Notes: generated by a model not told the origin, from the letters alone. Counted from the first letter of the stretch, positions 1 to 8,877 are shown. The stretch is 42,718 nt of DNA from Clostridia bacterium (GCA_017411805.1 JAFQPI010000057.1:1-42718); one strand, 5' to 3'. Numbers and translations are program-made.

Positions 1-735
1 AACGAGCTTTGGCAGACAGATTTCAAAGGAGATTTTCTTTTACTTGACGGTACGCGCTGCTTTCCACTTGACATCATAGACGATTGCTCACGCTTTTGTC
101 TGTGTATAGATGCCAAGGAAAAGGCAGGCGGGATAATACCGTCATTCGAGACTGCTTTTAAGCAATACGGGCTCCCAAAAGCTATTTTATCCGACAATGG
201 CGGTGCTTTTGCAGGTTTTAAGGGCGGTTATACGCTCTTTGAACGTTGGCTTATGGATCTGGACATACTCCCGATCCACGGTCGCCCGTTGCACCCTCAA
301 ACGCAAGGAAAGATCGAACGTTTTCATCGAACGATGAAGAACGAGCTTCTCAAAAGAAATGCCTTTTTCGACCTTGCCGATGCGGATAAGAACCTCAAAG
401 AATGGCGCACTAAGTACAACGAAGTCAGACCGCACGAGGCGATCGACATGAGGTGTCCCGCGGACGTTTACATACCGAGCGAGAGAAAATACCCCGACAC
501 CATAAAATCTTACGACTACAGTGGATTGCACCGCATTCTCAAAGTTAATTACAAGGGTTATTTGAGATTCGACAGCAAGGTGTTTTACTTGAGCGAATCC
601 ATGGTGGGAGCGGAATTGGAGCTACGTCCGGAAGGCGCAGAGTTTGCTTCGCTCTGCTACCGCAACTACAAGATCGCGGAGATCGATCTGCGGACAGAGC
701 AGTTGCTCAACCGCCGCATTTCGCGCCTCAATTGA
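1..735 (+). CDS. IS481-type transposase, N-terminus outside window
   Basis: A DDE (rve-fold) integrase-type transposase that cuts and rejoins the ends of its own insertion sequence. The reading frame is open from the first base, so the N-terminal helix-turn-helix part is missing from view. The three catalytic acids are visible: Asp7 in LWQTDFKG, Asp65 in SDNGG, and Glu106 in GKIERFHRT, with about 40 residues between the last two. The phrase HPQTQGKIERFHRTMKNELL and a single ORF fit IS481 better than IS3, where a frameshifted ORF A would be expected. The visible part has no stop or frameshift, so the copy may be intact. Confidence 0.85.
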   Translation, partial: NELWQTDFKGDFLLLDGTRCFPLDIIDDCSRFCLCIDAKEKAGGIIPSFETAFKQYGLPKAILSDNGGAFAGFKGGYTLFERWLMDLDILPIHGRPLHPQTQGKIERFHRTMKNELLKRNAFFDLADADKNLKEWRTKYNEVRPHEAIDMRCPADVYIPSERKYPDTIKSYDYSGLHRILKVNYKGYLRFDSKVFYLSESMVGAELELRPEGAEFASLCYRNYKIAEIDLRTEQLLNRRISRLN

Positions 736-745
736 GCCGCGCGCC

Positions 746-792
746 GCTTTTGGAAGCCTCTCTCCGCTACGCTCCGTTCGGCTTCCAAAAGC
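746..792. terminator. Hairpin after the IS481 transposase
   Basis: GCTTTTGGAAGCC (746-758) pairs perfectly with 780-792 around a 21-nt loop, 11 nt after the transposase stop. There is no strong T-run, so it may be a transcript-protecting or end structure rather than a true terminator. Confidence 0.4.
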
Positions 793-963
793 ATAATGAT
801 TAAACATAAAATGTGTATACAATCCTCTTGCACAATTGTTTACAATCTTGCTCTTGACAGAGGACGTCGGTCCCTACGGACTCGAACCAGTATTTTACGA
901 AAAAATATAATTCTGTTTTGCGTACCATAATCTCAATCTATAACTTTTTTGATAAAAAAGCAT

Positions 964-1008
964 GGGCTGTCACATTTTGATTTTGATTAATGAGACAGCC
1001 CCGTTTTT
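964..1008. terminator. Bidirectional terminator between IS481 and EFR1 gene
   Basis: GGGCTGTC (964-971) pairs with GACAGCCC (994-1001) around a 22-nt loop. T-runs follow on both strands (GTTTTTT to the right, GCTTTTTT to the left). It lies just past the stop of the leftward gene at 1008. Confidence 0.65.
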
Positions 1009-1661
1009 TATCTCTTGAGGTAAAACTTCATAATCGGTGACAAGGAGAATTCCAGAGCACCGTTCGGACATTCGCTGACACAGCGCAGACAGCGGATGCA
1101 GTTATTGTTCGGAATACCGTTGTTTATGGCATTCATAGGGCATCGTTCGGTGCATTTTCCGCAAGAGGTGCAGGTGTCGAGCCGCCGTATCTTCACTCCG
1201 ATTCGACTGCGCCAAGCGGGAAAAAAGTCAGCTAAGGGATTTTTTCGTGATCTTGCCGCTTCATTCGGCTGTCCGAGCTTGATTTTTTTGATGACTTCGG
1301 TCAAGTCCGACGGGTCAAACTCCGCAGATTCTCCGAGATAGGTGTGTCCCGTTTTGATATATTCGGATGCAGTGACCGCGGGTTCTATCATCTTTGCCGC
1401 TTCAAAAAGGACGTTTCCGTGAGAAATTCCGCCGTAAGTAGCAATCAGAGCTGCGCTTTTTGTATTAAGCGATTTAAGAAACGGAATGATCGGTGCGGGA
1501 ATGTTCTGGCAGTAAACGGGGAAAACGATCACGGCGGTATCGCACGAGGGAATCGGAGTGGAATTTGTTATTTCAATTAAATCGGTGTCAAGTTCCCGTG
1601 CGAGATATTCCGCAACCGCGCGGCTGTGACCGCTTCCCGAAAAGTAATAGACGGCGGTCAT
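1008..1661 (-). CDS. EFR1-type flavodoxin-ferredoxin electron carrier
   Basis: This 217-residue protein joins an N-terminal flavodoxin-like FMN fold (about residues 1-140; it opens MTAVYYFSGSGHSR, the phosphate-binding loop) to a C-terminal pair of 4Fe-4S motifs (CTSCGKCTERCP and CIRCLRCVSECP). This is the architecture of EFR1-family ferredoxins, cytoplasmic electron carriers common in anaerobic Clostridia. Its start overlaps the stop of the PP-loop gene upstream by 4 nt (ATGA), which suggests translational coupling. It may supply electrons to a reaction involving that ATPase, but this is only inferred from coupling. No partner oxidoreductase is visible. Confidence 0.85.
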   Translation of the reverse strand: MTAVYYFSGSGHSRAVAEYLARELDTDLIEITNSTPIPSCDTAVIVFPVYCQNIPAPIIPFLKSLNTKSAALIATYGGISHGNVLFEAAKMIEPAVTASEYIKTGHTYLGESAEFDPSDLTEVIKKIKLGQPNEAARSRKNPLADFFPAWRSRIGVKIRRLDTCTSCGKCTERCPMNAINNGIPNNNCIRCLRCVSECPNGALEFSLSPIMKFYLKR

Positions 1662-3058
1662 TTTTCATCCTCCAAAAACTTTAGCATAACGGAACATTCG
1701 CAGGGCTCGTCGAGCGAAAAACCGAGATGCAATTCGGCTTCCTTCAGTATCTCCTCGCGCGAACGGCATTGATTCCGACTCGCAAGAGCAATTTCTATCG
1801 CGCTGAAGGGGATCAATTTACTGCGGCAATAATAAAAACGAACGAATTGCGAGTGATCCTTGCATTTTTCGATCTTACAGCTTGTGTGCAAAGCCTTGCT
1901 CGATTCATCGGGCGCGACCCAACCGCATTCCTCTGTGAGAATGGCTTTGGTTTTGTTCCAGTCATAATTTCCGCCGCAGATCTTGTCAAAGTCAAGCGCA
2001 ACAAAGGCGGGGATGTTTCCGCTTCGTGATGATCCTCTTATTGTCTTTTTTAAGGGAGGCAGCAGCGATGGAACCTCGTGAATTGCCGTGACTACGTTTG
2101 AAACAAGAGGATTGGAATATCCGAAGAGCTTTTTGAGCGGGTGGTCACCGTAAGCGAGCTGTTTCATCGTCATAAGAGTCTGAAACTGCCCTTTTTTCAA
2201 AGGAGGACGAAGCATCAGGAGCCTTCCGATATTAATGAGCGTTCCGAGTGATCGGTTTTCGGGGAAGGAATATGCGATCTTCGGTGCCATTCGGTTATAG
2301 TAAAGACCGAGTGCCTGAACAGGCTCGTTGCCCGCGATAAAGAATGGGACTTTCTCTGCCACAAGATCGGGGTAGAAGAGCAGATATGCAAGCGAGGGGC
2401 AGGCGCAGGTGTTGTCGCTCAATTCATAGAGCTTTTTATATATCCTTCGCAGATCGTCTTTTGCAAGTGCGCGCGAAATAAATTCGACGTTTGAAAAATG
2501 CCGCTTGGCGTTTTCTATGCTTGCGCGAGCAGAATCGGACATATAGGGGATCTCCCAGGTCAAGGCAAGCACGCGCAGCTTTTTGACCTTCGCAAGATGA
2601 TAAAGAAGGAAGGTTGAATCCTTGCCGCCCGTATAAAAGATGGCAACGTCGAAGCGCGACTTTTTTGAATGCGGTATCTCATCAATGATGGGCACAAGGC
2701 TTTTCAGATTCTCGGTCTCGCTTGCGGTCCCGCACATCGGACAACGTCTGTCGCCGTCAAATTCCAAGCCCGGGATCATATAGTCGTTAGCGGCACATTC
2801 GCTGCAGAATCTCGCTTCTGCGAGACTTTTGGGAGTCGGTCTGAATTCTTCTTTTGTGACTACCTGAACTCCGATCAGTTTTCCGAGAATTCTGATCTCA
2901 TTATCCGAAAGATCGCGCGGCAGAGTGCGGACGATATCGAGCTGCTTTTTCGTAATTCTGACTTTATTCTTAAAGAGGTTTTCACGGTTGCGAAGACCGT
3001 AATAATACAAAGCACCGTCTTCGATCATCCATCTGTTTTGCAGAAAGTATTCAGCCAT
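1658..3058 (-). CDS. PP-loop ATPase with zinc-ribbon (sugar amidotransferase/thiolase-like)
   Basis: A 466-residue cytoplasmic protein of the adenine-nucleotide alpha hydrolase (PP-loop) superfamily. The ATP pyrophosphatase motif TGGKDS lies at residues 143-148. Before it is a likely zinc ribbon, Cys85-x2-Cys88 and Cys106-x2-Cys109. The order zinc ribbon then PP-loop resembles N-acetyl-sugar amidotransferases (WbpG-like), but the N-terminal 80 residues and the Cys-rich C-terminal third (CGW, TSCKIEKC) do not match that family as I know it. Family enzymes adenylate a carbonyl so that nitrogen or sulfur can replace oxygen; the substrate here is unknown. RBS AAGGAGAG precedes the ATG. It overlaps the EFR1 gene by 4 nt. 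Confidence 0.7.
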   Translation of the reverse strand: MAEYFLQNRWMIEDGALYYYGLRNRENLFKNKVRITKKQLDIVRTLPRDLSDNEIRILGKLIGVQVVTKEEFRPTPKSLAEARFCSECAANDYMIPGLEFDGDRRCPMCGTASETENLKSLVPIIDEIPHSKKSRFDVAIFYTGGKDSTFLLYHLAKVKKLRVLALTWEIPYMSDSARASIENAKRHFSNVEFISRALAKDDLRRIYKKLYELSDNTCACPSLAYLLFYPDLVAEKVPFFIAGNEPVQALGLYYNRMAPKIAYSFPENRSLGTLINIGRLLMLRPPLKKGQFQTLMTMKQLAYGDHPLKKLFGYSNPLVSNVVTAIHEVPSLLPPLKKTIRGSSRSGNIPAFVALDFDKICGGNYDWNKTKAILTEECGWVAPDESSKALHTSCKIEKCKDHSQFVRFYYCRSKLIPFSAIEIALASRNQCRSREEILKEAELHLGFSLDEPCECSVMLKFLEDEK

Positions 3059-3078
3059 ATTCCGCTCTCCTTTTTATA

Positions 3079-3348
3079 GGGTGACAAGAATAATACAAAC
3101 TAGTTTTTTGGCGACAAATATTCGCCATCAGTTCGTTAAACGCCTCGATAGTATTAATATACAATCATCGGCGTTTGCCTGCTGCTGACAAATATTTGTC
3201 AGCCAAAAAATCTCCGACCCGCGAGCCTTAATTTTTAGGTGATTTTTGGTGCGGAGGACGACGCAATGTATTAACCTTGCTAGGACGACAAGCCAAAAAG
3301 CGCCAAAAATCAAGGCTTGCGGGCTGGTTCGGATTATTCTTGTCACCC
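3079..3348. mobile_element. MITE-like element with TA target duplication
   Basis: The 16-bp end GGGTGACAAGAATAAT (3079-3094) is repeated exactly as its reverse complement at 3333-3348, and both ends are flanked by TA (3077-3078, 3349-3350). The match continues imperfectly inward for about 9 further bases. No transposase is encoded in the 270 bp. TA duplication is typical of IS630/Tc1-mariner MITEs. It contains a perfect 20-bp palindrome (3184-3203) and other inverted segments (3209-3231 with 3308-3330). It fills the gap between the divergent genes at 3058 and 3440. Confidence 0.7.
3184..3203. repeat. Perfect 20-bp palindrome inside the MITE
   Basis: GCTGACAAATATTTGTCAGC is its own reverse complement. 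It could be an operator or a foldback part of the MITE; a related imperfect form, GGCGACAAATATTCGCC, lies at 3109-3125. Confidence 0.6.
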
Positions 3349-3383
3349 TACAGTATACCATATCCCCGTCTTTTTGTCAACTG

Positions 3384-3412
3384 TTGATTTTTTGCTCGAT
3401 TTATGCTATAAT
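3384..3412 (+). promoter_or_regulatory. Promoter of lipoprotein gene
   Basis: -35 TTGATT (3384-3389), 17-bp spacer, -10 TATAAT (3407-3412) with an extended TGC. It is 28 nt before the ATG at 3440. Confidence 0.75.
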
Positions 3413-3439
3413 ATCCGTATCAAACAACGAGGTATTGTA

Positions 3440-5209
3440 ATGAAAAAGCTGATCATTTGTTTTTTAGCATTTTTGATGATATTTGCAGTCGGATGTACGC
3501 CTGCGCCTACTCAAGACGCGGCAACGACCGAGGAGGTCACGGAGGCACCCGAGGTCGAGATTCGCATGGATATTTCGAAGGACTACGTTCTGATCTTCTC
3601 GAGTGATGATGCAAGCTACGATACCGCCTACCGCTTCAGCAGGCTTTATTCCGAAGCCACGGGCGTTACGCTCAAAATGAAGAAGGACTCGATGACTGAA
3701 AAGTCGGAGTCTGCAAAAGAGATCGTCTTCGGCAAGACCGACAGGGAAGAGTATTATCAAGTTGATTACGATTCGCTCGTCTCGGATGCTTACGTACTTG
3801 CTCTGCGTGGCGAAAGACTTTATATCTGCGCGGGAAGCGAGGCGGGCTATGAGGCTGCTTTTGCGGCGTTTTTCAAGGAATCTCTCGGAATCGAGGATAT
3901 TGATATGATAGAAAAAGTTGATAAGACTCCGAGCCTGCCCGAGAATTTTGAGTTGATCTCGGAGCCCTCGGTCAAGCTTGAAGCGGATAAAACGGCATCG
4001 GGTATCTCCTATCGAGTTGAGGGCGCGGACAGCGGCGCATTCAATCACTATTCCTTCAAGGAAAGCATAGTATATTGGTTTGACACTCCCGTTGGCAATA
4101 AATTCAATTCCTATTCGCTCATATACTCGACCGATTCGCATCTGAGGGGCGAGATCACGTATCTTTACGAGAATGAAAAGTATACCGAGGAATTCTTCCT
4201 TGAGCCGGGCGAGAAGGTCAATTTCGTCTCTCTCTGTGACAGCGCGCTCAAGGGAAAGACCTGCGACTCGATATCGTCGGTCAAGATCTCTGCGATCAGA
4301 TCGGGCGAGACAAGCTTCATTCTTGAGGATATCGCGGTATCGACACGTGAAATGCCAACCGAGGACGTAGCTTACGTAACCGACGGCAAGTATAAGCTCG
4401 GTGTAAAGCTGACCTGGGGCGGCGGTGTTTCCTATCTTGAGGATCTTGCCGACGGCGACGATTCTATCTCGAATCTTCTCAACGATCACGACACGGGCAG
4501 ACTAATTCAGCAGTCCTATTACGGCACCGATTCCGCACCCTATAAGCCTGCAAAATACGGCGAGAATATGTGGTGCTACAATCCCGTTCAGGGCGGAGAT
4601 CAGTACGGCAACCGCTCAATGCTCGTTGATTTTAAGATCGCGGAGGACGGTAAGAGCATCTGGGTCAAATGTCAGCCGCTTGACTGGGCGCAGAAGAATA
4701 TGCGCACTCCCTCATATATGGAGAATACTTACACGATTGCTGATGGATGCATCAAGGTTGACAACCGCTTTATCGATTTTTCGGGATATACGCACCGAAA
4801 CGCCCATCAGGAGCTTCCCGCGTTCTATACGATCAGCTACCTCTCGGATTTCGTTTTCTATAACGGAAGCAATGCTTGGAAGGACGAGGCACTGACCGTC
4901 AAGAAGGATCTCCCGTTTTGGGCGGGCAATTCGGATGCTTATTTCAATATGAAATCCAAGGAGACCTGGTGCGCGTGGGTCGCTCCGACGGGCTACGGTG
5001 TCGGTGTTTATACCCCGATAGCCGAGATCCTTCTCGCGGGCAGACACGCATATAACGGCTCCAAGGACGCTCATAACAACGCCACAAACTACGTCGCGCC
5101 GCTTATCACTTATAAGCTCAAAACTCTCGAGGTGTTTGAGTATTCCTATTATATCACAACCGGAAGCACAGAGCAGATCAGAAATACCTTTAAGTCTTTT
5201 TCAAAATAA
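3440..5209 (+). CDS. Secreted lipoprotein, DUF4838-like N-terminal region
   Basis: A 589-residue predicted lipoprotein. The ATG at 3440 is chosen over an earlier in-frame start because it follows the promoter and begins a clear signal peptide, MKKLIICFLAFLMIFAVGC, with the lipidated Cys at residue 19. Residues about 50-155 (YVLIFSSDDASYDTAYRF, then SEATGVTLKMKKD, and YVLALRGERLYICAGSEAG) resemble the N-terminal domain that precedes catalytic barrels in DUF4838/alpha-glucuronidase-type proteins. The rest looks like beta-rich carbohydrate-binding or lyase-like domains, but I do not recognise it. It is likely anchored on the outer membrane face and may handle polysaccharide. It is transcribed alone and ends at a strong shared terminator. 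Confidence 0.6.
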   Translation: MKKLIICFLAFLMIFAVGCTPAPTQDAATTEEVTEAPEVEIRMDISKDYVLIFSSDDASYDTAYRFSRLYSEATGVTLKMKKDSMTEKSESAKEIVFGKTDREEYYQVDYDSLVSDAYVLALRGERLYICAGSEAGYEAAFAAFFKESLGIEDIDMIEKVDKTPSLPENFELISEPSVKLEADKTASGISYRVEGADSGAFNHYSFKESIVYWFDTPVGNKFNSYSLIYSTDSHLRGEITYLYENEKYTEEFFLEPGEKVNFVSLCDSALKGKTCDSISSVKISAIRSGETSFILEDIAVSTREMPTEDVAYVTDGKYKLGVKLTWGGGVSYLEDLADGDDSISNLLNDHDTGRLIQQSYYGTDSAPYKPAKYGENMWCYNPVQGGDQYGNRSMLVDFKIAEDGKSIWVKCQPLDWAQKNMRTPSYMENTYTIADGCIKVDNRFIDFSGYTHRNAHQELPAFYTISYLSDFVFYNGSNAWKDEALTVKKDLPFWAGNSDAYFNMKSKETWCAWVAPTGYGVGVYTPIAEILLAGRHAYNGSKDAHNNATNYVAPLITYKLKTLEVFEYSYYITTGSTEQIRNTFKSFSK

Positions 5210-5210
5210 A

Positions 5211-5273
5211 AAAGCACCCATAGCGGGCAATATCATTATTTTAACTAAATGATATTGCCCGAGGGGTGCTTTT
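5211..5273. terminator. Bidirectional terminator
   Basis: A two-part stem: AAAGCACCC (5211-5219) pairs with GGGTGCTTT (5264-5272), enclosing GGGCAATATCATT (5225-5237) paired with AATGATATTGCCC (5248-5260). T-runs occur on both strands. It separates the lipoprotein gene from the convergent gene ending at 5284. Confidence 0.9.
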
Positions 5274-5283
5274 TATTATTGTA

Positions 5284-6288
5284 TTATTGATTGATAGTAT
5301 CGTTGCCGTTTGTTTCGGGGCGGTATACCTGAGCGGGCTCGGTTGCCATGATATTTTGTGAAGCGGCGATGAGATTGTTAAGCAGATTGGTTTCTTCGCG
5401 GATGATATTGTTATTTGCCGTAAGATCCTTGTGGAGATTGGAAAGCCAAATCGTGGAAACGATAACGTACGTGTAGACAGAAATATTTCCCATAGTGCTG
5501 ATCAAAGCCACAGCGTCTGCCGATGACGGAATCGAGCCGATAAGAGTGAGAATGCTGTATACCAAAGCTCCGGTGTAGGGGGGAGCCTTCGTGATCTTAT
5601 ATTCTCCCGTGCTCAGATCGTTCGAGGCATTTTTGAAGAAGCGTCTTCTTCTAAGGTGGATTATACATACCCAGAGCAGTATTGCAGCTACAATAAGGAA
5701 GATGACAGCCATTATACCGAAAAGAGCTCCTCCGCTTACAGAAAGCATCTCGGTTATTTCCTCAAGCTCTTCGATATCGCCGTATTCAAATTCGATTATG
5801 TTTTTAATTTCGGTCATGGACTTGGATATTATCTCATCGCCTACTCCGATAAGAGCGAAGCACGTAATAGAGAGAATTCCGCATGCCGATACAGCAACAA
5901 CCATCATGATCCATTCGGCGGCATCATAGATAGAGATTCGATTCAGATGCTGCGGCGCAAGATTGACGTCGGTTGACTTATAAGCCATCCATGAAAAGAC
6001 TGCGGTAAGTACGGTAAAGATAACCGTAATGTCAAAATTGAAGTTTACGTTTCCGTTTGTCGCGGTTACGGTAAAGCATGAAACAAATTTGAATGCGGAC
6101 GCTACCGTCATAAGGATCGTCATAGCAAGAAATAGCTTTGAATGAAGGCTGTTATGAAGGATCTCTTTGCTTTGAGCTTTGAGGCGGTCCACACGCGCTT
6201 GCTGATTGTTTACGGCACACTTGTCTCCGCAAACGGGACATACGATCGTGGTGTCCGGAATTGTTGAGTTGCATTTTGGACAGGTCAT
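5284..6288 (-). CDS. Zinc-ribbon multi-span membrane protein
   Basis: This 334-residue protein starts with a zinc ribbon, CPKCNSTIPDTTIVCPVCG (Cys3, Cys6, Cys17, Cys20), then a short linker and about five to six hydrophobic segments (near residues 50-72, 83-100, 125-150, 187-212, 240-260, 262-282). Such zinc_ribbon-plus-TM proteins are common in Clostridia and have no agreed function. RBS AAGGAGAAC precedes the ATG at 6288. It lies 85 nt after the gene ending at 6374 and may be the last gene of that leftward group. A soluble C-terminal tail is rich in Asn. Confidence 0.6.
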   Translation of the reverse strand: MTCPKCNSTIPDTTIVCPVCGDKCAVNNQQARVDRLKAQSKEILHNSLHSKLFLAMTILMTVASAFKFVSCFTVTATNGNVNFNFDITVIFTVLTAVFSWMAYKSTDVNLAPQHLNRISIYDAAEWIMMVVAVSACGILSITCFALIGVGDEIISKSMTEIKNIIEFEYGDIEELEEITEMLSVSGGALFGIMAVIFLIVAAILLWVCIIHLRRRRFFKNASNDLSTGEYKITKAPPYTGALVYSILTLIGSIPSSADAVALISTMGNISVYTYVIVSTIWLSNLHKDLTANNNIIREETNLLNNLIAASQNIMATEPAQVYRPETNGNDTINQ

Positions 6289-6373
6289 GGTAGTTCTCCT
6301 TTATATATTTATATAATAGTTTTTTGATTGATTATTGTTTTGCCGTTCGGGTATTTGATAAAGATTGCTATTC

Positions 6374-7513
6374 TTATTCAAGATCGTAATCTTCGGGGTT
6401 ATAATATACAACAGGTGCTCCGTACTTTTCAAGTTCCTTATTGCTCCTGTTCTGTTCTTCTATAAATTCCAATTTCGAATTGTAGTAACCTTGCCACACA
6501 TTCCAGCTACTTTGACCTTTGAGCGGATTTGAAAGCGGAATTAAAGTGACACATATATCAAGTACTTTTCTCGGATTTCCTTGAGGTACGAAATCAACTG
6601 TGATTTCACGAGAGAATGTCTTTTTTTGATACACCATTGGAGGGAGATCGGTAGAAACACATTCGGGAATCTTGAATTGAGGATCTTCCCAATAATATGC
6701 AGATTGACCATTCGTAAGCTTGACCTTGTTTAGTGTTATCGTAGTAGAAACAAAGGGACTTAGCGGTTTATTGCTTGCAATTCTGATGGCGGTGCTGTCA
6801 AAAGTAATTTCGTCATTTTCAGTATAGTTGCCGGTAAAAACCACTGCAATTCCACGAGAAGATGATCCCGTGTTATAAAAAGAACAGCAGGCATGTTTTC
6901 CTATTTGGCAGGGATTTAAACTGTAACGGGGAATGGTGAATTTGGCAGGCTTGCCGTCTTCTTTTTGCGGAGCGGTAAAATACAACTTTACGCAGTTTTC
7001 GGGAAATTCATACAAGTCAATTTGTTCGGGAGACAGTCCGAGATTTTCTGCAGAGCTGAAGAAAAACTCTTCGGCGCAGACGTGCTTTTCCTTGGCGGCA
7101 AGCTTAAAGCTTTCAAAGTCACGGACTTTATTTTTCCAAGCGGTAATATTACTTCGGCGCGGTGCTTTGATTTCATAGGATTTTCCTATATTCAACCAGG
7201 CATCGGTTGAGTCCGCGGGATTGATCAAGTTGAGGAAAAGATAATCGCTGTCAAAGCAAGCAACAGAGATAACGTCTGTATTTGCCGCCACCGATAATGG
7301 ATTAGCAAGGTTAAGAATATCCGTATGTGTAAAAGCATCCGAGCATACAGACGTCCAATCGCTGTTTTCGGGAGAAAAAAGTGATATTTCTATGTCGGCG
7401 TTTTCTCTGTCGCACGGAATAATGCCGCTGGAGGCGTAAAATTCCGAGATTTTTTCTGTAATGATATTAGCGTCTTTTGCCTTCACAAACAGATTAGCAA
7501 AATAACTTCCCAT
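6374..7513 (-). CDS. Protein of unknown function
   Basis: A 379-residue protein with no signal peptide or membrane segment, so probably cytoplasmic. I do not recognise the family. The N-terminal third (about 1-115) alternates helices and strands and includes SVACFDSDYLFLNLI, a segment that reads like a conserved core strand; the C-terminal two thirds is rich in beta strands and Thr/Asn/Pro. The start at 7513 follows AAAGGAT at good spacing. It lies 21 nt after the M20 amidohydrolase and is likely in the same transcript (promoter at 9678-9706). It could be a substrate-binding or immunity-like protein, but nothing decides this. Confidence 0.5.
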   Translation of the reverse strand: MGSYFANLFVKAKDANIITEKISEFYASSGIIPCDRENADIEISLFSPENSDWTSVCSDAFTHTDILNLANPLSVAANTDVISVACFDSDYLFLNLINPADSTDAWLNIGKSYEIKAPRRSNITAWKNKVRDFESFKLAAKEKHVCAEEFFFSSAENLGLSPEQIDLYEFPENCVKLYFTAPQKEDGKPAKFTIPRYSLNPCQIGKHACCSFYNTGSSSRGIAVVFTGNYTENDEITFDSTAIRIASNKPLSPFVSTTITLNKVKLTNGQSAYYWEDPQFKIPECVSTDLPPMVYQKKTFSREITVDFVPQGNPRKVLDICVTLIPLSNPLKGQSSWNVWQGYYNSKLEFIEEQNRSNKELEKYGAPVVYYNPEDYDLE

Positions 7514-7534
7514 TTTTGTTATCCTTTCTTTGAA

Positions 7535-8863
7535 TTATAAAATGATTTTTGCCCCGTCCTCGCTGTATTCTATACGGTCACCCGTGCAGTTGAGGTTATC
7601 GATATACGCGAGATAGTCTGTGGCAGAGGCAAACGGAGCTTCGTATTCGTCAACGATCTTCTTTGCACGTGCCGCGCCGTCCGAAAGCAGAAGCGTAAGC
7701 ATACCGAGCTGAAGCTTTGCGCTTGCAACGCAGGCGGCTTCGGGGTCAACGATATAGAAATCGTTACCGTGCGAGGTACCTGCGGCTCCGCCCGCGTAAG
7801 GATGGATGACGGGCATTATGCAGGAGAGGTCGCCCATATCGGTGCTTCCTGAGCCGAATCCGTGTCCCTCCGTCATCTGATATTCGGGAATGACTTCACC
7901 GGCTGCCTCGAGAGTCAGCGCGATCATGCCCTTATCGTTGTTGAGGGGCGCGTAGCCGGGGATGTCTGTGATGTCGATATTCGTTCCGAGCGAAAGCGCA
8001 CCGCCGATGAGCGCGCGGTTGACCTTTTTGTTTGCGTTAACGATAGCCTCGAAGGTCTTGCCGCGGACGTAGCTTTCGAGCGTTGCGGTCTCGGGGATGG
8101 CGTTGACCATCGCGCCGCCGCTTGTGATTATCGGGTGGACGCGGATGACGTCGGATTCGCGGAAGGTCTCGCGGATGGCGTTGATCGCGCTCAGCCCGCA
8201 ATTCGCGGCGTAAAGTGCGTTGCGACCCGCCCATGGCGATCCGCCCGCGTGCGCCGCCTTGCCCTTGTAAGTGATCTTCTTTGCCATACAGCCGACCGAG
8301 CCGAGCGAGGTGTGGAAGCTGCCCGAGGTATGGATCATAAAGGCGATATCCACGCCGTCAAAGAGTCCGCGCGAGAGGAATTCGCTCTTGCCGCCCATAT
8401 ATTTGATCACGCCCTTGTCGCGCAGATCGGAACGGTACTCGATCTCAAGAAGCTCCTCGGCGGGAACTGCGCAGAGGCGGATCCTTCCGCATAGACCGTC
8501 GATCGCGCCCTCTTCCTTGAGAGCCGCCGCGATGCCTACGAGAGCGGCGCATTGCGCGTTGTGACCGCAGGAATGTACCGCTCCGGTCTTCTTGTCGGAT
8601 TCGGGATGCGCGGGGCAGATTATCGAGTCGAGCTCGGCGAGGACGAGCACCTCGGGTCCGGGTCTGCCCGTATCAATGACGGTGACAAATCCCGTGATGC
8701 CCTCGGCGGGTGTCAGCTCGTAGCCGAGATCCCCGAAGATCTTTTTCATATATGCATCGGTCTTATATTCCTTGTATCCCGTTTCGGGATTTGCCCAGAT
8801 GTATCTTTCGGTTTCAAGAATAAGCTTGCGATGCTTATCTACGGCGGAATTGAGGTTTTTCAT
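7535..8863 (-). CDS. M20-family metallo-amidohydrolase/peptidase
   Basis: A 442-residue cytoplasmic zinc hydrolase of the M20D type (aminoacylase, AbgA/AbgB-like), which removes acyl or aminobenzoyl groups from amino acids or cleaves small amides. Visible motifs are AELDSI, the metal site HSCGHNAQ, AEELLEIEYRSD around the catalytic Glu, the dimerisation-domain KITYKGKAAHAG, and GSGSTDMGDLSCIMPVIHP near the end. CGHNAQ, not CGHDxH, is the form seen in the AbgB-like branch. The start is placed at 8863 because AAGGA lies 9 nt upstream; the longer form at 8881 has a poorer RBS but would overlap the MBL stop as ATGA. The exact substrate is unknown. Confidence 0.8.
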   Translation of the reverse strand: MKNLNSAVDKHRKLILETERYIWANPETGYKEYKTDAYMKKIFGDLGYELTPAEGITGFVTVIDTGRPGPEVLVLAELDSIICPAHPESDKKTGAVHSCGHNAQCAALVGIAAALKEEGAIDGLCGRIRLCAVPAEELLEIEYRSDLRDKGVIKYMGGKSEFLSRGLFDGVDIAFMIHTSGSFHTSLGSVGCMAKKITYKGKAAHAGGSPWAGRNALYAANCGLSAINAIRETFRESDVIRVHPIITSGGAMVNAIPETATLESYVRGKTFEAIVNANKKVNRALIGGALSLGTNIDITDIPGYAPLNNDKGMIALTLEAAGEVIPEYQMTEGHGFGSGSTDMGDLSCIMPVIHPYAGGAAGTSHGNDFYIVDPEAACVASAKLQLGMLTLLLSDGAARAKKIVDEYEAPFASATDYLAYIDNLNCTGDRIEYSEDGAKIIL

Positions 8864-8877
8864 TTTTCTTTGTCCTT

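Larger units (their letters stand above)
1..859 (+). mobile_element. IS481-type insertion sequence, left part outside window
   Basis: The element runs off the left edge. It holds the transposase (1-735), then a 13-bp stem hairpin (746-758 pairing with 780-792). The right end is probably near 859: read inward from there, the minus strand begins TGTCAAGAGCAAGATTGT, and a related block CAAGAGGATTGTATACA follows. The TGT start fits IS481-type ends, but the left inverted repeat is not visible, so the exact boundary is an inference. Confidence 0.55.

Noticed and set aside
878-888. tRNA T-loop-like sequence GGTTCGAGTCC on the minus strand
   Set aside because: The flanking bases do not form the T stem, and no acceptor, D or anticodon arms are present.
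3464-4489. 341-codon antisense frame in the lipoprotein gene
   Set aside because: It is a shadow of a gene with a clear signal peptide, promoter and terminator on the other strand.
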